Below are positions 44,573 through 52,332 of a stretch of 64,000 nucleotides of DNA, piece after piece. The position numbers were made by a program, and so were the translations under genes. The stretch is taken from positions 868,001-932,000 of the forward strand of contig NZ_CP047156.1 of assembly GCF_009834025.1 (NCBI RefSeq). Reading direction: 5' to 3'. Below the pieces are notes generated by a model that saw nothing but the letters and a program-made list of their open reading frames with translations, made no database searches and was not told where the DNA came from. Position 1 is the stretch's first letter, and each line of letters opens with the position of its first letter. Source of the DNA: Epidermidibacterium keratini (GTDB lineage: Bacteria; Actinomycetota; Actinomycetes; Mycobacteriales; Antricoccaceae).

Positions 44573-45739
44573 ATGCGCATCGGAGTTTTGACCCGCGAGT
44601 ACCCGCCCTACGTGTACGGCGGAGCCGGCGTCCACGTCGACTTCCTAACCCGCGAGCTGGCCAAGATCGCCGACGTGTCGGTGTTCTGCACCGGTCGCGA
44701 GCGCCCCGGCGCGGAGACGTTTCCCGAGGAGGTCCCCGGCGCACCCGATGCCAATCCCGCGCTGAAGGTGATCGCCGCCGACGTAGCGATGACCGCGGCG
44801 CTTGGTGAGTGCGAGATCCTGCACTCGCACACCTGGTATGCCAATCTCGCGGGGCATCTCGGAAAGCTGCTGTACGGCGTACCCCACGTCGTCTCGGCGC
44901 ACTCGCTGGAGCCGCTGCGCCCGTGGAAGGCCGAGCAGCTCGGCGGCGGCTACCGGCTCTCGTCGTGGGTGGAGCGCACGGCGTACGAGGCCGCCGATGC
45001 GGTGATCGCGGTGAGCAACGGAATGCGCGCCGACATCCTCGCGGCGTACCCGGACATCGATCCCGATCGCGTGCACACGATCTACAACGGTATCGATACA
45101 TCTCTATATAGACCAGTCGCGCAGCGCGGCGTACTCGATCGCATCGGGGTCGATCCGGCGCGACCCTACGTCACGTTCGTCGGCCGAATCACCAGGCAGA
45201 AGGGGGTCGGGCATCTTCTCGCCGCGGCGCGGGACTTTGACCCCTCGGTGCAGCTGGTGCTGCTTGCCGGTGCGGCCGACACCCCGGAGCTCGGTCGCGA
45301 GATCGACGATCTGATGACGACCCTGCGCGCCGAGCGCGACGGGGTGTTCTTGGTCAGCGAGATGCTGCCGCGTGAAGACGTGATCGAGGTGCTCTCGCAC
45401 GCGCGGGTGTTTATCTGCCCGTCGATCTATGAGCCGCTGGGCATCGTCAACCTGGAGGCCATGGCGTGCCAGACGGCCGTTGTCGCCTCCGACGTCGGCG
45501 GGATTCCCGAGGTCGTCGTCAACGGCGAGACGGGACTGCTGGTGCACTACGACAAGCGCCATCCGCGCGAGTTCGAGCGGGGGCTAGCCACGGCGGCCAA
45601 CGAGCTGATCGCCGACCCGGCACTGTGCGACGAGTACGGCGCCGCGGGGCGCGAGCGAGCAGAGAACGACTTTGGCTGGGATGCGATCGCCGCTCAGGTG
45701 AAGGCGCTCTACGAGGCAGTGCTGGTCGCGGCCAACTAG
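44573..45739 (+). CDS. glgA: Actinobacterial GT4 glycogen synthase / maltose-1-phosphate synthase (GlgM type)
   Basis: A 388-residue GT-B glycosyltransferase: [19 protein letters not shown] near the N-terminus, [41 protein letters not shown] and the E-x7-E motif in [15 protein letters not shown]. In mycobacteria this protein uses ADP-glucose to make maltose-1-phosphate for GlgE. At 45098-45115 six consecutive rare AT-rich codons (ACA TCT CTA TAT AGA CCA) interrupt otherwise GC-rich usage. A 17-bp hairpin follows the stop. Confidence 0.92.
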   Translation: MRIGVLTREYPPYVYGGAGVHVDFLTRELAKIADVSVFCTGRERPGAETFPEEVPGAPDANPALKVIAADVAMTAALGECEILHSHTWYANLAGHLGKLLYGVPHVVSAHSLEPLRPWKAEQLGGGYRLSSWVERTAYEAADAVIAVSNGMRADILAAYPDIDPDRVHTIYNGIDTSLYRPVAQRGVLDRIGVDPARPYVTFVGRITRQKGVGHLLAAARDFDPSVQLVLLAGAADTPELGREIDDLMTTLRAERDGVFLVSEMLPREDVIEVLSHARVFICPSIYEPLGIVNLEAMACQTAVVASDVGGIPEVVVNGETGLLVHYDKRHPREFERGLATAANELIADPALCDEYGAAGRERAENDFGWDAIAAQVKALYEAVLVAAN

Positions 45740-45755
45740 CGATGCGGGCCCTCGC

Positions 45756-45792
45756 GCGAGGAGAACCCCGGCCAAGCCGGGGTTCTCCTCGC
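45756..45792. terminator. 17-bp hairpin terminator after glgA
   Basis: GCGAGGAGAACCCCGGC (45756-45772) pairs perfectly with 45776-45792, loop CAA. A second, weaker hairpin (GACTTTC / GAAAGTC, about 45805-45826) follows before the convergent DUF3117 gene. Confidence 0.85.
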
Positions 45793-45837
45793 GAAACAGG
45801 TGGTGGACTTTCCCCTACGAGAAAGTCGGGGTTCGCC

Positions 45838-46005
45838 CTACGAGACGACGCTCGACAGCTCTGCCGACAGCGCCTTGGCTTCCTCGGGGGTCATTTCGAC
45901 CACGAGGCGGCCACCGCCTTCGGCGGGGATCCGCATAACGATGCCGCGGCCCTCCTTCGTCACCTCGAGGGGACCTTCGCCGGTACGTGGCTTCATCGCC
46001 GCCAT
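45838..46005 (-). CDS. DUF3117 small protein (Rv1211-like)
   Basis: A 55-residue protein: MAAMKPRTGEGPLEVTKEGR, IVMRIPAEGGGRLVVE, MTPEEAKALSAEL. Full family length. The ATG at 46003-46005 is preceded by AAGGAGGAGA, a strong ribosome-binding site, suggesting high expression. Conserved across actinobacteria beside glgA and tagA; function unknown. It is the boundary gene before the copper operon. Confidence 0.9.
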   Translation of the reverse strand: MAAMKPRTGEGPLEVTKEGRGIVMRIPAEGGGRLVVEMTPEEAKALSAELSSVVS

Positions 46006-46210
46006 AATCTCCTCCTTCGCGCCGGACCAGTGGCCGGGCACTTGTGAGTCCGTGCGCGAACGCTCGCGCATTGTCGCGACCGCTCCGCCAGGGGTCTAGG
46101 GGATCGGCCAGCCTCAGGTGTGAGTTAGGTCAATTGTTCCTCACGGGGCCGACACGCGTGGAGCCGGGTCTATGGCCAGCGGCTGTGACTGGGCTGAGAG
46201 CGACCCCACC

Positions 46211-46262
46211 TTGCAGGGCTACCCTAGGGGGGTATAGTACTCACGGATACACCCGGAGGGTA
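46211..46262 (+). promoter_or_regulatory. csoR promoter with CsoR-type operator
   Basis: A -35 box TTGCAG (46211-46216) and -10 box TATAGT (46233-46238) are 16 bp apart. The spacer is TACCC (46220-46224) inverted to GGGTA (46230-46234), the pattern of CsoR operators, so repressor would cover the promoter. A second imperfect copy, TACACCC then GGGTA, lies at 46248-46262. Cu(I) binding by CsoR would release it. Confidence 0.75.
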
Positions 46263-46286
46263 CTCACTAATCGTACGGGAGCACGT

Positions 46287-46586
46287 ATGTCCGAGCAGGA
46301 CCACCAGCACGGCTATATCGACAGCAAGGCCGACTACCTCAAGCGCTTGAAGCGCATTGAGGGCCAGGCCCGCGGCCTGCAGCGCATGGTCGAGGAGGAG
46401 AAGTACTGCATCGACATCCTCACCCAGGTCTCAGCGATGACCCGGGCATTGCAGTCGGTCGCTCTTGGTCTTCTCGATGAGCACCTCAACCACTGCGTCG
46501 TCGATGCCGCAGTCCAAGGCGGCGAGGAGAAAGACATCAAGCTCAAAGAGGCCTCCGACGCGATCGCTCGCCTCGTCCGCTCCTAG
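46287..46586 (+). CDS. csoR: Copper-sensing repressor CsoR
   Basis: A 99-residue all-helical repressor with the Cu(I)-binding triad Cys41 (KYCIDIL), His66 and Cys70 (EHLNHC), and the family helix YLKRLKRIEGQARGLQRMVEE. The GGGAG before the ATG is a fair ribosome-binding site. It is the first gene of csoR-copZ-ORF46-copA and sits right behind its own operator, so the whole operon should be induced by copper. Confidence 0.95.
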   Translation: MSEQDHQHGYIDSKADYLKRLKRIEGQARGLQRMVEEEKYCIDILTQVSAMTRALQSVALGLLDEHLNHCVVDAAVQGGEEKDIKLKEASDAIARLVRS

Positions 46587-46674
46587 CCACCTGCATCGCC
46601 AGAACGACGGGCACCCTCCCTCTCCCGGCACGTGCACATCGCTCTGTAACCCGCCAACGAAAGGAATCACCGAT

Positions 46675-46878
46675 ATGTCTACCGCCACCTTCACCGTCAC
46701 CGGCATGACCTGCGGGCACTGCGTTGCCTCGGTCACCGAGGAAGTGCAGGAGGTACCTGGCGTCACCGGCGTCGACGTCGTACTCGAGACCGGCGCGCTG
46801 ACGGTGACCAGCGACAGCTCGATCGACGAGGCTGCCGTCAAGGAAGCCGTCGAGGAAGCCGGCTACCAGCTGTCGTAA
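46675..46878 (+). CDS. copZ: Copper chaperone CopZ (HMA domain)
   Basis: A 67-residue ferredoxin-like HMA domain with the metal motif MTCGHC (Cys13, Cys16) and TGALTVTSDSSIDEAAVKEA, full length. It carries Cu(I) in the cytoplasm to the P-type ATPase. AAAGGA lies upstream of the ATG. Confidence 0.93.
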   Translation: MSTATFTVTGMTCGHCVASVTEEVQEVPGVTGVDVVLETGALTVTSDSSIDEAAVKEAVEEAGYQLS

Positions 46879-46889
46879 CGAGGGCCCTC

Positions 46890-47030
46890 ATGAGCACCAA
46901 GGTCAAGGTGGCCGGCTTCCTGGCCGCGCTGGTCGCGACGTTCGCGATCACCTTCGGCATCGGCAAGGCGGTCGGCGATGACGCGCCGCCGCCCGAGCCG
47001 GCCACCGAGACCCACCAACCAGGCCACTGA
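46890..47030 (+). CDS. 46-residue membrane-anchored ORF, apparent stub of a larger copper-operon protein
   Basis: ATG at 46890, stop at 47028-47030. The sequence starts [18 protein letters not shown], one membrane helix followed by a short Pro/Glu/His tail ([14 protein letters not shown]). I recall that actinobacterial csoR-copZ-copA operons often hold a ~200-residue protein with the same N-terminal helix and a histidine-rich region; here the frame ends just before the 22-bp repeats at 47037, so it looks like the N-terminal remnant. It starts 11 bp after copZ. Confidence 0.55.
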   Translation: MSTKVKVAGFLAALVATFAITFGIGKAVGDDAPPPEPATETHQPGH

Positions 47031-47036
47031 GACGTC

Positions 47037-47135
47037 ATCGGTGCCCGAGCAGGCACATATCGGTGGTCGAGCAGGCACAGATCGGTGGTCGAGCAGGGCG
47101 AGCCCGCTAGGGCGAGACCGGTTGTCGAGACCACC
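47037..47135. repeat. Three tandem 22-bp units with GGTGGTCGAGCAGG core
   Basis: Units at 47037-47058, 47059-47080 and 47081-47102 share ATCGGTGGTCGAGCAGG with few changes. An inverted end, GGTTGTCGAGACCACC (47120-47135), can pair with them. I recall dispersed repeats with GGTGGTCGAG...CTCGACCACC arms from many actinobacterial genomes. It fills the space between the 46-residue ORF and copA. Confidence 0.75.
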
Positions 47136-47163
47136 ACGCACCACCACGAAGAAGGAGGACACC

Positions 47164-49440
47164 GTGTCGCAGGCGACGCACCAGGCGCGCCCGGGCTCCC
47201 CGGCCGAGCGCGAAGTCGAGCTCACCATCACCGGGATGACCTGTGCCTCCTGTGCCAACCGGATCGAGCGCAAGCTCTCCGGGCTCGACGGCGTCACGGC
47301 CACCGTCAACTACGCGACCGAGAAGGCCAAGGTCACCTTCCCTGCCTCGCAGGAGCCTGAGTCGCTGATCGAGGTCGTCGAGCAGGCCGGGTACGGCGCC
47401 GTACTCCCCCAGTCGCCGGACTCCCCCTCTGAGGACTCTGCTCCGGACGCCGCGGACGAGCACGTCCGGTCACTACGTCAGCGCGTCTTCATCAGCGCCC
47501 TGCTCACCATTCCCGTCGTCGCGATGGCGATGATCCCGCCGCTGCAGTTCACCTACTGGCAGTGGATCTCGCTCACCCTCGCCGCACCCGTCGTCGTCTG
47601 GGGTGCCGCACCGTTTCATCGTGCCGCCTGGCTGAACCTGCGCCACGGCGCGGCGACGATGGACACTCTCGTCTCGCTTGGCACACTTGCCGCGTTCGGC
47701 TGGTCGCTGTATGCGCTGCTGTGGGGTACGGCGGGCATGCCGGGCATGACGCACGGCTTCTCGCTGGCGATCTCGCGCACCGACGGCGCCGGCAACATCT
47801 ACCTCGAGGCCGCCGCGGGCATCACCACCTTCATCCTGGCCGGACGCTACTTCGAGGCACGCGCCAAACGCAGCGCCGGGGCAGCGCTGCGCGCGTTGCT
47901 CGAGCTCGGCGCCAAGGACGCCGGCGTACTCCGCAACGGCGTCGAGGTCCGCGTACCGATCGGCGAGCTGGCCGTTGGCGACCGGTTCGTCGTACGCCCC
48001 GGCGAGAAGATCGCCACCGACGGCGTGATCGAGGAGGGTACGTCGGCCGTCGATGCCTCGATGCTCACCGGTGAGTCCGTGCCGGTCGAGGTCGCGCCCG
48101 GCGCCGACGTCGTGGGTGCGACCCTCAACGCCGGCGGCCGGCTCGTCGTGCGAGCCACCCGCGTCGGCGCTGACACGCAGCTGGCGCAGATGGCGCGACT
48201 GGTCGAGGACGCGCAAAACGGCAAGGCCGCCGCGCAGCGTCTCGCCGACCGCATCTCCGGCATCTTCGTGCCGATCGTCATCGCGCTCGCAGTCGGCACG
48301 CTCGGCTTCTGGCTTGGCTCCGGAGCCGGGCTGGCCGCCGCCGTCACCGCTGCGGTCGCCGTACTCATCATCGCCTGCCCCTGCGCGCTGGGGCTCGCCA
48401 CGCCGACCGCGCTGATGGTCGGCACCGGCCGCGGGGCGCAGCTGGGCATCATCATCAAGAGCCCCGAGGTGCTCGAGTCGACCCGCGCGGTCAACGCGAT
48501 CGTGCTCGATAAGACGGGCACCGTCACCACCGGCGAGATGTCGCTGGCCGAGGTAGTCCCGGTGCCGGGCGAGGACCCCGACGACGTGCTGCGCACCGCC
48601 GCTGCCGTCGAGGCGGGCTCACAACACCCGATCGCCGCCGCGATCGTCGCTGCCGCACGCAAGTCCGGGCGGCTGCACGAGGCCACCGAGTTCCAGTCGG
48701 TCGACGGGCTCGGCGTACACGGCATCGTTGCCGGCGCAGACGGCTCCCGTGCGGTCGTTGTCGGACGCCCGTCGCTGCTTGCCGACTGGTCGGTGACGCT
48801 TCCTGACTCGCTGCGCGAGGCGATCGAGGCAGCGCAGGACCGCGGGGCGACTGCCGTGGCCGTCGCGTGGGATGGGGTGGCGCGCGGCGTACTCGTCGTC
48901 TCCGACACCATCAAGCCGTCGTCAGCGCGCGCCATCGCGCGGTTGCGCGAGCTCGGGCTGCGCCCCTACCTGCTCACCGGCGACAACCTGCCCGCCGCGC
49001 GGGCCGTCGCCGCCGAGGTCGGCATCGCTGAGTCTGACGCCATCGCCGAGGTGCTGCCGTCGCAGAAGGTCGATGAGGTGCGCCGTCTGCAAGAGTCCGG
49101 CGCTGTCGTCGCGATGGCCGGTGACGGGGTCAACGATGCGGCGGCGCTCGCGCAGGCTGATCTCGGAATCGCGATGGGCACCGGCACCGACGTCGCCATC
49201 GAGGCCAGCGACCTGACCCTGGTGCGCGGTGACCTGAGCGTCGCGGTCTCGGCGATCCGGCTGGCGCGTCGTACTCTCGGCACCATCAAGGGCAACTTGT
49301 TCTGGGCATTTGCCTACAACGTCGCGGCGCTGCCGCTGGCCGCCGCCGGTCTGCTCAACCCGATGATCGCCGGCGCCGCGATGGCGTTCTCGTCGGTGTT
49401 CGTCGTCCTCAACAGCCTGCGCCTGCGCACCTTCTCCTAG
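47164..49440 (+). CDS. copA: Cu(I)-exporting P1B-type ATPase
   Basis: A 758-residue pump. One N-terminal HMA domain (MTCASC, Cys27 and Cys30), eight membrane helices, actuator TGESVPVE, the copper channel motif CPC in [15 protein letters not shown], the phosphorylated DKTGTVT, the nucleotide-domain HP (SQHPIAAAI), and [10 protein letters not shown]. It expels Cu(I) across the membrane. The GTG start at 47164 has AAGGAGG at 5-bp spacing. The TAG stop is directly followed by the 21-bp repeat array. Confidence 0.95.
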   Translation: MSQATHQARPGSPAEREVELTITGMTCASCANRIERKLSGLDGVTATVNYATEKAKVTFPASQEPESLIEVVEQAGYGAVLPQSPDSPSEDSAPDAADEHVRSLRQRVFISALLTIPVVAMAMIPPLQFTYWQWISLTLAAPVVVWGAAPFHRAAWLNLRHGAATMDTLVSLGTLAAFGWSLYALLWGTAGMPGMTHGFSLAISRTDGAGNIYLEAAAGITTFILAGRYFEARAKRSAGAALRALLELGAKDAGVLRNGVEVRVPIGELAVGDRFVVRPGEKIATDGVIEEGTSAVDASMLTGESVPVEVAPGADVVGATLNAGGRLVVRATRVGADTQLAQMARLVEDAQNGKAAAQRLADRISGIFVPIVIALAVGTLGFWLGSGAGLAAAVTAAVAVLIIACPCALGLATPTALMVGTGRGAQLGIIIKSPEVLESTRAVNAIVLDKTGTVTTGEMSLAEVVPVPGEDPDDVLRTAAAVEAGSQHPIAAAIVAAARKSGRLHEATEFQSVDGLGVHGIVAGADGSRAVVVGRPSLLADWSVTLPDSLREAIEAAQDRGATAVAVAWDGVARGVLVVSDTIKPSSARAIARLRELGLRPYLLTGDNLPAARAVAAEVGIAESDAIAEVLPSQKVDEVRRLQESGAVVAMAGDGVNDAAALAQADLGIAMGTGTDVAIEASDLTLVRGDLSVAVSAIRLARRTLGTIKGNLFWAFAYNVAALPLAAAGLLNPMIAGAAMAFSSVFVVLNSLRLRTFS

Positions 49441-49537
49441 ATCCGAACGTTAATCCCACCGATCCGAGCGTTATTTCCGCCGATCCGAACGTTAATCCCG
49501 CCGATCCGAGCATTAATTCGCGCGATCCGAGAGATCC
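49441..49537. repeat. 21-bp tandem repeat array, locus 2 (4 units plus a partial)
   Basis: Units at 49441-49461, 49462-49482, 49483-49503, 49504-49524 and a partial to about 49537. The plus strand reads ATCCGAACGTTAAT then CCCGCCG per unit, the reverse orientation of locus 1. The array begins on the base after the copA stop codon. Units diverge more towards the right end (units 2 and 4 carry changes in and beside the TTAA core). Confidence 0.92.
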
Positions 49538-49545
49538 TGCACCTT

Positions 49546-49591
49546 CTGCGGTTCGGTGTACCGATACCGTGACGAGTACGCCGAACCGCAG
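49546..49591. promoter_or_regulatory. 11-bp inverted repeat overlapping the crotonase ribosome-binding site
   Basis: CTGCGGTTCGG (49546-49556) and CCGAACCGCAG (49581-49591) are exact inverted arms 24 bp apart. The right arm ends in the start of AGGAGGAG (49590-49597), the ribosome-binding site of the gene at 49603. It could be a DNA operator or an RNA hairpin that limits translation. Confidence 0.5.
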
Positions 49592-49602
49592 GAGGAGCAA
49601 CC

Positions 49603-50388
49603 ATGGCTGACAGCGTGCTGATCGAGCGCAACGGGGCCGTCGCCACCGTCACGATGAACCGACCCGACGCGCTGAACTCGCTCACCGACGAGATGAAAAC
49701 CGCGCTGCGTGACGGACTGCAGGACCTAGCCGGGGACCCGGCCGTGCGGGCCGTCGTACTCACTGGTGCCGGGCACGCCTTCTGCGCCGGACAGGACCTG
49801 AAGGAGCACCTGGGGAAGCTCGACTCCGGACAGCCGCCGCTGTCGACGGTCGCCGAGCACTACAACCCGATCGTCGAGGCGCTGGCCACGATGCCGAAGC
49901 CGACAATCGCGGCGGTCAATGGGATGGCGGCCGGGGCGGGCGCCTCGTTTGCCTACGCGTGCGACTTCCGGATCGCCGCCGAAAGCGCGAAGTTTCTGCT
50001 CGCATTCGCCAATATCAGCCTGTCGGTCGACTCCGGAGCGTCGTACCACCTGCCGCGGCTGATCGGGCAGGCCAAGGCCCTGGAGATGATGCTGCTCGCG
50101 AAGCCGGTCGACTCCGCGACGTCGCTGGAGATCGGGATGGTCAACGAGGTCGTCCCCGACGATCAGCTGGCCACTCGTGCCGCCGAGTTCGCCGCAACGC
50201 TTGCCGCCGGGCCGACGGCGGCGTACGGCTTCATCAAGGACGCCGTGCACTTCTCCGCGACGCATCCGCTCGCCGAGTCGCTCGCGCACGAGGGCGAGCT
50301 GATGGGCAAGGCCGGGCAGACCGCCGATCACGCCAACGCCGTCCAGGCGTTCGTGGCGAAGCAGAAGCCGGTCTTCGAAGGCCGCTAG
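49603..50388 (+). CDS. Enoyl-CoA hydratase/isomerase (crotonase) family, PaaG-like
   Basis: A 261-residue crotonase: oxyanion-hole segments AGHAFCAGQDLKEH and AVNGMAAGAGASFAYACD, and the active-site stretch LSVDSGASYHLPRLIG, where the Asp fits an isomerase of PaaG type rather than a classical Glu/Glu hydratase. It acts on CoA esters in the cytoplasm. Strong AGGAGGAG before the ATG. Its stop overlaps the convergent tagA stop by 4 bp. Confidence 0.85.
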   Translation: MADSVLIERNGAVATVTMNRPDALNSLTDEMKTALRDGLQDLAGDPAVRAVVLTGAGHAFCAGQDLKEHLGKLDSGQPPLSTVAEHYNPIVEALATMPKPTIAAVNGMAAGAGASFAYACDFRIAAESAKFLLAFANISLSVDSGASYHLPRLIGQAKALEMMLLAKPVDSATSLEIGMVNEVVPDDQLATRAAEFAATLAAGPTAAYGFIKDAVHFSATHPLAESLAHEGELMGKAGQTADHANAVQAFVAKQKPVFEGR

Positions 50389-50972
50389 CTCGCTGCTCGA
50401 TGGCAGCCGGCGATGTGGTCGTTGACCAGGCCCATCGCCTGCATCGCGGCGTACGCCGTCGTTGGGCCGACGAACCGGAATCCGCGTCGCTTGAGCTCCT
50501 TGCTGAGTGCGATGGACTCGGCGGTGATGGCGGGTACGCCGGCACGACCGACCGGCGCCGCGGTGCGCGGCGGCGGCGCGAACGACCACACCAGCTCATC
50601 GAGCGGGGTATCCAGTTCGAGCGTCGCGCGGGCGTTGGTGATTGCCGCTTCGATCTTCTGTCGGTTACGCACGATCCCGGTGTCGGCCAGCAGCCTCTCG
50701 ATGTCCGGTTCGGCGTACTCGCCGACAACGGCGGGGTCGAAGTCGGCGAAGGCGCGGCGGAAGTTCTCGCGTTTGCGCAGGATGACCAGCCATGACAAGC
50801 CGGACTGGAAGCCCTCGAGCGTGAGCCGTTCGAAGACCTCGCGCACGCCGCGTACGGCAACGCCCCACTCGTCATCGTGATAGCGCTGGTACTCCGGCGC
50901 CGAGGTCACCCAAAAACAGCGCGCTACTGCGTCGTCGCCGAGGACGACGTCGGGCTCAGGACTGCTCGACAT
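50385..50972 (-). CDS. tagA: DNA-3-methyladenine glycosylase I
   Basis: A 195-residue HhH-GPD-like glycosylase: RCFWVTSAPEYQRYHDDEWG at the N-terminus, FERLTLEGFQSGLSWLVIL, the helix GIVRNRQKIEAAITNA, and RRGFRFVGPTTAYAAMQAMG with a C-terminal His/Cys pair for zinc (NDHIAGCH). It removes 3-methyladenine from DNA. The ATG at 50970-50972 (MSSSPEPD) overlaps the end of the DivIVA-like gene by 17 bp. Neighbour order resembles Rv1210. Confidence 0.92.
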   Translation of the reverse strand: MSSSPEPDVVLGDDAVARCFWVTSAPEYQRYHDDEWGVAVRGVREVFERLTLEGFQSGLSWLVILRKRENFRRAFADFDPAVVGEYAEPDIERLLADTGIVRNRQKIEAAITNARATLELDTPLDELVWSFAPPPRTAAPVGRAGVPAITAESIALSKELKRRGFRFVGPTTAYAAMQAMGLVNDHIAGCHRAAS

Positions 50973-51429
50973 CGCGTTGCCGTGCGCTCGACTGAGTGAC
51001 TTCTCTCGGATCGGGCGCAATATCTCTCGGATCGGCGGAAATTTCTCTCGGATCGGCGGAATTAACGTTCGGATCGGCGGAATTAACGTTCGGATCGGCG
51101 GAATTAACGCTCGGATCGGCGGAGGGGGCGTCGAGGTCGCGAGCCACCCGCTCGAGCAAGCGGTCTACATCACCCATGTGGTAGCCGCGGGCGACTACCC
51201 GAAACTTCGCATCGCGTACGTCGTCGCCGCGCAGCGGCCGACCTTCAATGAGCGGCTCCGCGACTGGCTCGCCGGCCGGCTGCTGTGGCTCCCCCGGCCC
51301 AAACACCAGGGCCGCCGCGAGGTAGAGCAGCACCGAGAAGACGATGATGCCGCCGAATACCCACAAGAAATCACCCACGCCGACGATGATTCCATGCCGC
51401 AGCAACCGCGTGCAGCAACCCTCGGCCAC
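50956..51429 (-). CDS. Membrane-anchored DivIVA-like protein (Rv1209-like) with seven-residue repeat tail
   Basis: About 157 residues. One membrane helix (GGIIVFSVLLYLAAALVFGPG), then the short DivIVA-type segment DAKFRVVARGYHMGDVDRLLERVARDL at about 72-98, seen here by its RGYHMGDVDRLLERV core, as in the protein before tagA in mycobacteria. The C-terminal third is a run of SADPNVN-like heptapeptides encoded in frame by the 21-bp DNA repeat at 51006-51123; the rest (RDIAPDPREVTQ) continues the pattern more loosely. GTG at 51427-51429 is the first start; GTG at 51376-51378 would give a shorter N-terminus. Confidence 0.8.
   Translation of the reverse strand: MAEGCCTRLLRHGIIVGVGDFLWVFGGIIVFSVLLYLAAALVFGPGEPQQPAGEPVAEPLIEGRPLRGDDVRDAKFRVVARGYHMGDVDRLLERVARDLDAPSADPSVNSADPNVNSADPNVNSADPREISADPRDIAPDPREVTQSSARQRDVEQS
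51006..51123. repeat. 21-bp tandem repeat array, locus 3 (5 units plus a partial), inside a coding sequence
   Basis: Units at 51006-51026, 51027-51047, 51048-51068, 51069-51089, 51090-51110 and a partial at 51111-51123, plus-strand form TCGGATCGGCGG then AATTAACGT. Three units (51048-51110) are identical apart from one base; the outer two have TCTC in place of the TTAACG part. 21 bp is seven codons, so the minus-strand gene stays in frame. Confidence 0.92.
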
Positions 51430-51460
51430 GTAGCATCGCGAGCAGCCGAAAGGAGTCTCG

Positions 51461-52324
51461 ATGCCGCTTCGCCTCGGGCAGCACCGCTACGACGAGCACG
51501 ACCTGCTGGTCATGGCGATCGTGAACCGTACGCCGGACTCGTTCTACGACAAGGGCGAGACGTTTGCGTTGCAGGCCGCGATCGACAAGGCGGTCCGCGC
51601 CGTTGAGCTCGGCGCCGACATCGTCGACATCGGCGGCGTGAAGGCCGGGCCCGGCACCGAGGTCAGCACCGCAGAGGAGATCGACCGGGTCGCGCCGGTC
51701 GTCGAGGCGGTGCGCGCCGAACGCGACGACGTGGTGATCAGTGTCGACACCTACCGGGCCGAGGTCGCGCAGGAGGTTCTGCGCCGCGGCTGCGATCTCA
51801 TCAACGACTCGTGGGGCGGCGCGGACCCGCGGATGGCCGAGGTCGTGGCGGCGTACGACGCGGCGCTCGTGTGCTCGCACGTCGGTGGCCACTCCCCCCG
51901 GACCGATCCGCATCGCGTGCGGTACGCCGACGTCGTTGCCAACGTGATTGCCACGTGCACCCGGCTCGCCGAGGACGCCGTGGCTCGCGGCGTACGTCGG
52001 GACTCGGTGCTGATCGACCCGTGTCACGACTTTGCCAAGAACACCAGGCATTCCCTCGAAGTCACGCGCCGCCTCGACGAGCTTGTCGCCACCGGCTGGC
52101 CGGTGCTCGTGGCGCTGTCCAACAAGGACTTCGTCGGCGAGTCGCTCGACCTCGGCCGGCTTGAGCGGGTGCCGGGCACCCTCGCCGCGACGGTCTACTC
52201 GGCGATGCGCGGCGCACGGGTGTTTCGCGCGCACAACGTCGCCGAGACCCGCCAGGCACTCGACATGCTCGCGGTCATCGAAGGTTGGCGTGAACCGGCG
52301 GCGACGATCCGCGCGCTGGCCTAA
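51461..52324 (+). CDS. folP2: Dihydropteroate synthase-like protein (FolP2 type)
   Basis: A 287-residue TIM barrel: MAIVNRTPDSFYDKG (strand 1 loop), DIVDIGGVKAGPG, VISVDTYRAEVA, LINDSWGGADPR, IDPCHDFAKNTRH and LSNKDFVGES. The actinobacterial second copy, FolP2, groups apart from folate-pathway FolP1, and its activity is doubtful. Divergent from the DivIVA-like gene; in M. tuberculosis the same genes share a strand and gpgS lies between, so this is a rearranged junction. Confidence 0.87.
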   Translation: MPLRLGQHRYDEHDLLVMAIVNRTPDSFYDKGETFALQAAIDKAVRAVELGADIVDIGGVKAGPGTEVSTAEEIDRVAPVVEAVRAERDDVVISVDTYRAEVAQEVLRRGCDLINDSWGGADPRMAEVVAAYDAALVCSHVGGHSPRTDPHRVRYADVVANVIATCTRLAEDAVARGVRRDSVLIDPCHDFAKNTRHSLEVTRRLDELVATGWPVLVALSNKDFVGESLDLGRLERVPGTLAATVYSAMRGARVFRAHNVAETRQALDMLAVIEGWREPAATIRALA

Positions 52325-52332
52325 GAGTCCGG

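Noticed and set aside
42402-44591. 729-codon plus-strand frame across merR and glgC
   Set aside because: Antisense shadow of two well-identified genes.
44526-45101. 192-codon upstream extension of glgC
   Set aside because: It is Arg/Pro-rich antisense of glgA; family length and the start of the nucleotide-binding motif set the GTG at 44525.
46100-46200. Possible regulatory RNA between DUF3117 and csoR
   Set aside because: Only a weak GTGAG/CTCAC pairing is seen; no known riboswitch pattern.
51006-51123. Regular array considered as a CRISPR
   Set aside because: Units abut with no spacers, there is no cas gene, and the array lies inside a coding sequence.
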